NCBI GenBank assembly: GCA_029168955.1
Contig: JAPDOI010001914.1
Location: 60,447-124,446 of the forward strand
DNA from: Aplectana chamaeleonis
Taxonomy: Eukaryota > Nematoda > Chromadorea > Rhabditida > Cosmocercidae
Direction of reading: 5' to 3'
Length of the DNA stretch: 64,000 bases
Shown piece by piece: positions 56,111 to 64,000 of the stretch. How positions within the stretch are numbered: the first letter of the stretch is position 1; the number at the start of each line of letters is the position of its first letter. A program made the position numbers and the translations under genes. The notes under the pieces were generated by a model that made no database searches, was not told where the DNA came from, and saw nothing but the letters and a program-made list of their open reading frames with translations.

Positions 56111-57828
56111 AAAGATAATTCAGGGCTGGGACCAGTACTCTGGAAGGGAAAATCGCGTAAACCTTAATCACCCTCGCTGATCGCGGCTTTCGCCGGGAGG
56201 GTGATTCCTCACCGCAGACCTCGGCGGAGGCCATGCGCTTGTAGCGGATCGAGCGGTGTGCTGAAATGAGTTGCGTGCACATTACGATCTCCGGCACACC
56301 GCTTCTGGGTAGATAAGCAGGATGTGCAACTTTCGGTGGAGAGCAATACTCTTATACTCAGGTACTCAGGTGATGGCCCGCGAGCCTCTATGCCGGGAAA
56401 TGAAGGCCGGCGCCACTTATTTTGAGAGTACTGGCCAGCGGCGAACCATGCCGCATGCGACGCACACGCAACGCTGATATTGGCTCGCCCGCGCACCAGA
56501 AAACACGATACGGCTACCTTTCACAAAAACACGCCACGCTTTCTTCAATTCCTGCCGGTTGGAGGATAACTGATGGTGCTCACGAATGATCACGCCTTAA
56601 CGTGCTGATCACGTGCACAGCCGGCTTCCGCCGCCATTGGCGGGGAGAGTGATTCCTCACCGCAGACGAAGCTTACGCCCTTTGTGTGCGACCGAGCGGG
56701 CATTTCTGGCCGTGGACCCGGGGCGACATGCTTGAGGTAAGTAATAATACAAATAACAGTGACAATAATATTGTGGAATGCGGGGTATCGCCGTTCAGCT
56801 GGTAAAGGTCAGTGGGCCGTCGACATGGGTAGCTGGACGGCGCCCTAAGCGCAGGCCTTCCACGGACAAGGACCGCGAGAAAGCTGGAAAAAGGTCGGCT
56901 GGCCATCTACATGAAGTCGGCTGGCGAACCAAAAGCGGGGCGGCCGGAGGACCGAGACCACGGCTAGCTAAGAAGGGTTCTGCGGGATATCAAATTCCCG
57001 AGTACCTGAGTACTTGTTCCAAATGAAATTTATTTCCTGAATATCTGACTTTTAAAAATGTAGTCGGATATGACATTTTCTCCACGGATATTGCAATTTT
57101 TCGAATATTCGACGTTTCAAACTTTAGTCGGATATCGCACTTTTCGAAATTTAACTTCCTTAATGTACTAGGATACCACACATATTTTCGAATATTCGAT
57201 TTCTCGATTAAAAATCGAGACTTTCTTGACTGGAACAGTCGCATACTCATCCGATTATCCGATTTGGAACAAGCATAGAGTATATTAATAACACTACACA
57301 ATATGTTCAAAGAAGGTCAAAAAGCATTGAAGGTTTGTATCCAAAAAAATTCAACCATAAATGGGTATCCTAATCCGAAGGAGTACTCACGCCATGCCTT
57401 CATGAGCCCAGATTATTAAATGAAGGATTTCTGATAAATCTCGAGATTACATCCTATATTAAACCTATATTTTTCTATTAAGAAAGGAGAGGTTTTGTTC
57501 TCACTCCCAAAATAGGTACTCAAAGTAGCAGCACTTCGCCACGCGCGTCATTTGCGTGAAGCTATCACAAAAGGAATTTCCATCAAGAACCGCGCGATTA
57601 CAGAAAACTTTGGCTCTGGAAGCGCATCATAAAGAAGCAGTTTGAGCTGCGGATAGAAACTGTTTTCTAGAATTCAAAAATAGGAGTTACAAAAGCAATA
57701 CGCAACATACCCACTCTATTCAGTAAAGTTATAGGCACCGGACTTTTCTTTGCCAAGGTCGCCAAATGCCCTCGTTTGTACAAAAAAAAACTGGAGCGCG
57801 GGTATCGTGAATGACCAGCGGTTACTGG
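56111..57828. other. No recognisable gene; 19-bp direct repeat and a possible small MITE
   Basis: GTGATTCCTCACCGCAGAC occurs exactly at 56201-56219 and 56649-56667, each just after a GC-rich dyad (GCGGCTTTCGCC; GGCTTCCGCCGCC) and followed by a similar GATCGAGCGG/GACCGAGCGG word. This looks like two copies of a roughly 90-bp repeat of unknown nature. A separate pair CTTGTTCCAAAT (57013-57024) and ATTTGGAACAAG (57262-57273) may bound a 260-bp MITE rich in TTCGAATATTCGA. Frames of about 80-95 codons have no domain. Confidence 0.5.
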
Positions 57829-58489
57829 TTAAAGACAGCAGACACGCTCGCAAGCATAGTCGGGATTACAGCATTGATAAGGCCGCACGGCCTGCATATC
57901 GTCGTCAACGACGTTTGAAGCGCTGAAAACTGTCCGTGATGACAATATTTGACAATGTTTGAGCAATCTTGCTTTCCACGCCCGTATTTTCACACCCTTC
58001 GAGTAACAGAATGAGAATCGATACTTGAGAAAACATGTGATAACTTTGGAATGATAGCACTATAAAAAGGAGTGCAGTAGAGAAAAACTCGCTTTACCTC
58101 AATATAACATGTTTGCGCTCTGATAAAATCCTCCATTTCACGAGAGATTGGGCCAAAGCAGAGCGGTATTCTCGAAAGTGGACGAGAGTCAATAGGTATG
58201 CAGACATGTTATACTCAAGTAAACCAAGCTTATTTCTCTCGTGCACTCCCATTTGATAAAGCTATTACTCTCAATTATCACACGTTTTCACAAGTATCGA
58301 TTCTCATTCTGTTACTCGTAGGGGTGTGAAAACAGGGGCGTGGAAGGCAAGATTGCTGAACATTGTCGAACACTGTCCTCCTGGACAGTTTTCAGCGCTT
58401 CAAACGTCGTTGACGGCATAGTACGGGCCGTGCGGACCTATCTATGCTGTTATCTCGACTACGCTTGCGAGCGCGTATGCTGCCTTTAA
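57829..58489. mobile_element. Long-TIR MITE (family epsilon), TTAA at both ends
   Basis: Starts TTAAAGACAGCAGACACGCT and ends AGCGCGTATGCTGCCTTTAA. Arms of about 300 bp (57835-58140 and 58190-58485) pair, with landmarks GTTTGAAGCGCTGAAAACTG and ATTCTCATTCTGTTACTCG. It has no ORF. A second copy of the right tip (CGCTTGCGAGCGTGTATGCC...TTTAA) follows directly at about 58497-58523. Confidence 0.85.
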
Positions 58490-59065
58490 GGCTTACGCTT
58501 GCGAGCGTGTATGCCGCCTTTAAGGCTATCACTTTGAGCGGAAAACGCTTTCGAGCTGGACGAATAATGAAGAAATGCATCACTTCGTGTTAATGCTACT
58601 TGAAAAATGTTCTGGTGTTCCTCGCCGGAAGAAGAATTCGCAATTTCAGGCACACTGAAGCATAGCAGCATAGAGCACATACAGAATGGTGCTTCAGATA
58701 TTCCAGTACGAAACCCACTTGCATATCATCATCAGAATGACGTCATCTGGCATCTTTGGATCCATAACATTTTTCTTATTTACGAGCAAGACAGCTCTGA
58801 CAAATGAAACAGCTGCAGGTTCAACCGGTCGTTCCCATGAGAACACGAGCCTGCGAAAGATAGTCTACGTAATTCGTCTAGTGTAAATAACAACGGTTGC
58901 ATGCAACTTTACGATGCCCTTAACCTTTAGTGCATTTATGAGAAGATTGTTTGCTTGTTTAACTGATGCACATTTCGTCCCGTTGACTGCTAATAAAGCA
59001 TCGCCAATATAGAATGCACGTCGAGCTATACTATTGAATCCATTATCAGTACTTTCCACGTAGAC
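58486..59065 (-). CDS. PDZ-domain protein, last three exons (5' part missing)
   Basis: Minus-strand exons 59065-58908, 58850-58719 and 58654-58486 (158, 132 and 169 nt) join in one frame across introns of 57 and 64 nt with GT-AG ends, giving 152 codons and a TAA. The first exon has the second half of a PDZ domain: AFYIGDALLAVNG (the beta-B/beta-C turn), then a helix with ANNLLINAL, then GIVKL. The join to exon two continues LVFSWERPVEPAAVSFVRAV, the ERP-type tail seen after PDZ domains in a nematode protein family. PDZ domains bind C-terminal peptides of partner proteins. The residues LKGGIHARKRKP at the C-terminus are encoded by MITE ends, and the stop lies in the TTAA of 57829-58489. Upstream exons are not found, perhaps lost or beyond the LINE. 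The model rests on domain resemblance and splice signals only. Confidence 0.55.
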
Positions 59066-59423
59066 CTAAACGGTGTTCAACCATGAAAGTAGGAAAGACG
59101 GATCGCTATTACGTAGTGTGTCATCCCACTAAACTCCCCGCATACTTCCCACCGCTACACATCTCGGATTGAACCCAGAATCCTTATTTTCATTCGTCGT
59201 TCGTCGGCGGCGCTGAGCGGTTGCCTCCTACACACCGCTCTGCACTCTACCGTTTTCTCTGTGAACTCCGGACTCTGACCGCCAAATCCATCGTCCTACC
59301 GTGATCCTGATCCAGCTCAAGACTGACTTCATTGCATTGTGATCAGATCCAGTTCAAGCGGGGAGTTGGAAAAGACTAATAACTTAAAATATACCACGGT
59401 CGCTTGAACAGGTGTTTTCTTGA
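59066..59423. other. Region between the PDZ exon and the LINE ORFs
   Basis: On the minus strand a TTTAG splice acceptor precedes the PDZ exon, so the first part is probably intron. GC-richer sequence from about 59185 (CGTTCGTCGGCGGCGCTGAG) may be the LINE 5' untranslated region. The boundary between the two is not visible. Confidence 0.4.
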
Positions 59424-59447
59424 TTGCAGTGTATCGTTTCTTCACCA

Positions 59448-60255
59448 ATGATGAAAGATTCTCCGACTGCCTCCATTAAGCAAAAGAAGAGGTCAACGAC
59501 AGCATCGCAAGAATCTGGAGAAGAAGATATTCTCAAAGTGATGGAAGAAGCGGCAAAATCAAAGACGGTCCCTGCATGCGTCAAAAGGCACTCGTGGCAA
59601 TCAATATGCAGCCGTCCCTTTGTTCTCGCACACAAGGATCAGGTGATCGATAGCCTTACCCAGGAGAATCAGAAACTCCGCCAAAAAGTTGTTTAGCTCG
59701 AAAAGAAGGTCAGTGATGCCCCTGTTATTGATTCGATGTTGCCAGTTAATGATAGTGACTCTGACTCTTTTCACGAGGCCGAACGCCTAAGATCAGTAGT
59801 GATGATAGGTGTCCCGGAGAGTGATGCACTAAATGGTGGTGAACTTGTGGTATGTCATGATTTCGCGTATGTTAGCAACATAATAGACTTTCTTGGAAGC
59901 GGAATGTCGACCTTGTATGGTTTATCGTATGGGTGCAAGGACTGCAGGGAAGAACCGCTTATTAAAGGTGGTCCTCCCTGCTCGCTCTTTCCAGCGAAAA
60001 GTTCTGAAGTCAGCCCCGAGGCTAAGGGTTTTCTCCCTGGCTAGCGTATTCCTCAGAGAATCGTTAACTCCAGCGGAGTTAAAGCGGAGACGCGAGGCAT
60101 GGCAAACCCGTCAGTCTATGTTACGAGCGAATTCGCCTGTACTCATCACACAATCTTCCAGTGAGGATACGGTAGTGAATGCGCAGCGGAACTTAGACTC
60201 GACGGGAACAACAACACCAACTTTAAACTATATAGCACTTCTCAGGCTAATCTGA
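59448..60255 (+). pseudogene. LINE ORF1-like protein
   Basis: The frame from ATG 59448 has a coiled-coil stretch (DQVIDSLTQENQKLRQ) and an in-frame TAG at 59694-59696. It continues in the same frame with RSVVMIGVPESDALNG, then shifts frame at about 59895 to CRPCMVYRMGART and KNRLLKVVLPARSFQRKVL. This resembles the RNA-binding domain of nematode CR1-like ORF1 proteins, which coat the LINE RNA. A basic C-terminal tail (PAELKRRREAWQTRQSM) ends at 60255. One stop and one frameshift make it defective. Confidence 0.7.
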
Positions 60256-60289
60256 ATACTGTATCATGATTTTATTCCAACATTCGATC

Positions 60290-60930
60290 ACTTCTGAGAA
60301 ACGCTATCTCTGTTGGGACTTGGTTTTGAGAAAAGTTTTGATCTGTACCTGTTCTGTATGAAACATGGCTAAAACCCAATCAATGCGTACCATTGATGTT
60401 ATGTTCATTATGTAAGGAGTACCAGACCATACGTTCTGATAGACCAACGAAGGCAGGTGAAGGAGTATTGATCCTGCTTCGAAATAATATCGGTTTTCTT
60501 GAGATCTCTTCTGAATCTGTACCTGATTCCTACGAACTTTTGGCTATCGACGTTATTCATGCGAATCAGAAATTGCAAATCTCATCTTAGTATATCGTAC
60601 CCCATCATGTGTAGGACTATCTTTGGAGATCAATTGAATAAAGCCATGAGCGACTTGCTCACATGCCAGCACCTATCAATAATCGTAGGTGATATGAATT
60701 ATCCTGATATTGATTTTCAAAGGACTTGAGTAAACCTGTTTCAGCTGAAAAAGCCTCTTTTTGTGGATTTTAAAATGAGTCATAACTTGAATCAGCATGT
60801 AAATACACCCGACAAGGTGTAAACATGTGCTAGACTTAGTGATGTCTTAACTTCAAGATGGCATGATAACAAATACCAGAGCCTACCACCTGTAGGCACG
60901 AGCGACCACTGTAGTGTGACATTTGCAATT
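60290..60930 (+). pseudogene. LINE ORF2, AP-like endonuclease region
   Basis: Broken frames keep pieces of an endonuclease/exonuclease/phosphatase fold: ETWLKPNQ, RSDRPTKAGEGVLILLRNN, then IIVGDMNYPDIDF (catalytic GDxN motif) at about 60679-60718, and TSDHCSVTF-like remains near 60910. This enzyme nicks target DNA to prime reverse transcription. Several stops and shifts interrupt it. Confidence 0.75.
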
Positions 60931-61289
60931 TAGTTGCGCACTTCCACCACCTAACCGCACATTTTGTCGACAGTTCTCAAGATGTGATTACAACGAAGTG
61001 TCAAATTGGCTTTATTCCATAGCTTGGAGAGAAACCCTTGACAGCGTTCCAACTGTGAATGTGATAAACAAGAATTATTCCTAAGCATCTCTATGGGAGG
61101 CAATTGACAAATCTGTACCCTGGTTCCATATGACAGCAATCAAAAACATTTACCTGCATATTTGCATACACATGTTGGAACATCGAACTTAGTCTTTTTC
61201 GAACTTGCACAAAAATCAAAAATCGGAAAACGATTGGACTGAAATATTTTGAATTTTCAAAAAATTTCATGCTAAATTGGTGAAATATA

Positions 61290-63096
61290 ATACTGGCATT
61301 GAGAAAAGGAATTATTGAAGGTCAAAAGAACGGTTTTTATGCGTACATTAATAAAAAACTCAAAAGTCCAACAAGCACAGGGAACAATTATATATATAAC
61401 AAACCATCGCCGTTAGCGACGAGAACAAGGGCAAACGTTTTCGCCAATAGGTTTTTGTGAGGTTTTTCAAGATGATGAAGGGAGTCTGTCCTGAATATAT
61501 GCTCTACAGTCAAAAAGACTGGAAGTACCTTTCCATGGTTCGATGAAATAACGCTATATGGCTTACTGACCAAGTGTGCGGCTTTCAAGGTCTGGGGCAA
61601 CCACTCCCGATTTTATCCCATCAACGTTTGTCAAGAACATTGCTCATGTGTTGGCGCACCCTCTCTATATTTTCAATCTGTCCATGATGTACTCGGAGAT
61701 TCCTCAGCGGTGGAAACATTCTCTTGTCACACCGATACCAAAGAAGGGTCCTCATATGATGCCAAAAACTATCGGCCTGTAAGTATGTTAACATCACTAT
61801 TCTGTCGCATGTCTGAAAAGGTACTAAAAGAACATATCACAAATCATCTAGAGGAAAACAAAATCATTCCTGATTGTCAATATGGGTTCTTGAAGGGCAA
61901 ACCAGTGGAGACAAATCCGCTGGAGTCCATGGAAGACTGGACCAAATCCATGGAAGAAAGGAAAGCCTATGACGTGATATACTTTGACTTTCGAAAGCTT
62001 TTGATAAGGTTGAGCATAGCAAACTTCTGCACAAGGTTGAGAAACCAAAATTCCACCCCAATATTTCCAACTGGATTTCTAACTATCTAAAACAAAGAAC
62101 ATTCCAAGTGAAAGTGGGTTCGTCTTTTTCTTTCATCAGAGTAGTAAAAAGCGGCGTACCTCAAGGAGGAGTATTATCGCCAATACTGTTGAACATTTAT
62201 ATAGCCGATTTACCAGGCCCTGTCGAAAACTCTGCTGTAAAAGTACAACAGTTCGCGGATGACATAAAACTATACGGTGAGATCAGTGAACCAGGGCAAA
62301 GGGAGGCGATACAGAGTGCAATAGACAAAGTTGCAGAATGGTCAAAGGAGCTTACCCATAGCACCCGAAAAATCAGCGCATGTGAGATTAGGGGTGTCCA
62401 ACCTCCCGAATACCTACACTATAGGGGATACTGAAATTCCCACTGTGTCTCAGGTGAGAGGTCTTGGTTTTTGTTACGACGGAAACTAGATTTTCAAGAA
62501 CATTATAAAAATCTTAAAAGTAAATGCTTTTTACAGACGCATCGAATTTTCAAAGGTTTATCCACGAAAATAGAAGGAAGTGTTCTAATGGCTAGCATAC
62601 AAAACATATGTCAGACCTATAGTTGAAAGTGGAGCCAGCTGGCCTTGAAACCATATAAAAGAAGGGATAACGATGTTTTAGAAAGGGTTCAGAACAACTA
62701 CACTAGGGAAACTCCTGATTCGGACAGAAGGATTTGATTATTCATTGATACTGTGTGCTAAGATGAGAAACACTATTCTCAATCTAAACTCGTTGGAATC
62801 TCGTCGAAGGCTAAGAGACGCGTGTATGGTATTCAAACTACTATCTGGGCAGCTTGATGTGCCAGAGTGTCCCTGATTCTACAGCTCTGATACAATCGGG
62901 AGAACCAGGGGAGGACAGGTGGTCAAGATCTTATTTTCAAATGCCTAGAACCAATTTGAGGAGGCACATGTTTACATGCAGGGCAGGCTTAATCTATTTG
63001 AAGCTGGAAGTATACCGTCTTACCAACTATGCTTACTTACAGTTCGTTCAAACGCATGGCTGGTATGAAGTTACTGAGTTTTTAGATATGTATTAG
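61290..63096 (+). pseudogene. LINE ORF2, reverse transcriptase and C-terminal domain
   Basis: In order: linker RNGFYAYINKKL-like (about 61330), PRWKHSLVTPIPKKG and NYRPVSMLTSLFCRMSEKVL (61700-61835, split by a frameshift at about 61750), a catalytic FDFRKAFD-like segment broken by a frameshift near 62000, SGVPQGGVLSPILLNIYI (about 62150), and FADDIKLYGE (about 62250), the second catalytic motif. The C-terminal tail (AYKTYVRPIVESGASW, 62600) is related to the fragment at 20275-20740. At least five frame breaks are needed, so the enzyme is dead. Confidence 0.88.
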
Positions 63097-63170
63097 GTTG
63101 TTTTACACAATTATTGTAGCGTTTTATCTCACGCTTGTCTTATACGGCGTAATAAATGAATGAATTTCTA

Positions 63171-64000
63171 GAACACATAAGGCTGCTCTCGTAAACTCTT
63201 GTCCAGTAAATGAACATGGTTTGCGACTTTCAATGCTTCACACGACTAAATAAACGAAGATCTTGGCTTCTGCAAATGCCGTTAAATTTCATCAGTTTTT
63301 TTTCTTCTTTATCTGGGGTCGTTCTAGACAATGTTCTGTAATAAAAAAAGAATCGATCATGTGATTCCATTTTCCGCCTTGAATGATGGGTGCCCTCATC
63401 TGAGAGAGCACTAGGGTTCCAGAATACTTGCTCGCATTAGGAGAACCATTTTCTGAATCCATATCTTTCTGAAACGAAAACGGGTAATCCTCAGCACACA
63501 GAAAGTGTCGGAAGCAGGATGGAGATGATGTTGTGAGGCTCCTAGTTATACATCTGCGATTTCGGTGCTGCCGGTTTTTTGCGAGACGTCTGCGATTGGA
63601 CAGATTTCGAAATTGACCAATAGCATGCCGCGGAAGCCAGCGTCTGCGAAACGCTGGTGTATAATTCAGGCCTGAAAACACTCGAGTTGGTCATGGATCT
63701 CTACAATTTTTGCAGTCATGCAGATATCCGTTCCTCAAGCTATTAAATTCAAATTAAGGTTATTTGCCTAGAATATGACCATACGAATCTCAAACCGGTA
63801 CCACTTGCTGGCCACAAAAATCAGATACATTACATGAGATTGCGAAAAAGTGGGATACTGTGTAGCATTTTTTTTGGAAGTGAATTTGAAATAAATTGTG
63901 CAATTTCGCACCTGAAAAGTACCTCACTTGAACGTGAATGAAAATAGAAGCAAAATTCGTATATCAGCTGCACACTGTCGGAGCCTCTACACTAGATGTC
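63171..64000 (-). other. Unrecognised sequence with a 129-codon ORF
   Basis: The minus frame 63292-63681 is open for 129 codons. A good splice-acceptor-like CGTTTTCGTTTCAG stands at about 63467-63480, just before MDSENGSPNASKYSG. It could be an upstream exon of the PDZ gene or an unrelated exon, but I recognise no domain. The rest, to 64000, shows nothing. Confidence 0.25.

Larger units (their letters stand above)
59424..63170 (+). mobile_element. CR1/Jockey-type LINE, near full length, inactive
   Basis: ORF1-like, endonuclease and RT regions lie in order on the plus strand. The 3' end shows AATAAATGAATGAAT (about 63151-63166), a short terminal repeat as often found at CR1/Jockey 3' tails. 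There are multiple frameshifts and stops. It lies in the opposite orientation to the PDZ exons and may sit in an intron or next to the gene. Confidence 0.88.

Noticed and set aside
59424..60255. ORF1 region as a host gene
   Set aside because: It directly precedes endonuclease and RT fragments in the same direction and resembles CR1-type ORF1 proteins.

Overview
This looks like nuclear DNA from a nematode-like invertebrate: AT-rich, with very short introns (57 and 64 nt), the last part of a PDZ-domain gene, a CR1/Jockey-type LINE, a BEL/Pao retrotransposon and a mariner relic. Many short inverted-repeat elements sit at TTAA or TA sites. The species cannot be settled from sequence alone. No rRNA or CRISPR array is present, and only one doubtful tRNA-like segment was seen. 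The only credible host gene is the three-exon end of a PDZ-domain gene on the minus strand (58486-59065). Almost everything else is mobile or tandem-repeat DNA.

Layout. 1-5.44 kb: decayed BEL/Pao element on the minus strand, running off the left edge, with gag, protease, RT, RNase H and an integrase that keeps its three acidic residues. 5.4-15 kb: no recognisable gene; two large inverted-repeat structures (8.42-9.46 and 10.35-13.36 kb) and a TA microsatellite. 15.2-20 kb: a 111/143-bp minisatellite with a hairpin in every unit, a 22-bp tandem repeat, and two inverted copies of one TTAA-flanked MITE. 20.3-20.7 kb: LINE tail. 21-28.3 kb: a stack of nested elements (mariner split by a palindromic MITE; MITE within a PIF/Harbinger-like element within a MITE; a hAT-like element placed exactly at the junction of two MITEs). 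28.5-34.6 kb: a 42-bp minisatellite interrupted twice by other elements. 34.77-41.29 kb: a CpG-rich satellite of about 129 bp made of two hairpin-bearing half units. 42.5-48.5 kb: further MITEs and two more hAT-like elements with 8-bp target-site duplications. 48.70-56.10 kb: a 7.4-kb element that is one giant inverted repeat, with 540-bp tandem units inside both arms. 57.8-59.07 kb: long-TIR MITE abutting the PDZ gene, whose predicted C-terminus and stop codon come from MITE ends. 59.4-63.17 kb: nearly full-length but broken LINE, in the opposite orientation to the PDZ gene.

The window holds no operon or pathway. Its main interest is the variety and nesting of non-autonomous elements, several supported by intact or near-intact target-site duplications. 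Long open frames in the tandem arrays follow from repeat-unit arithmetic and are not called as genes.
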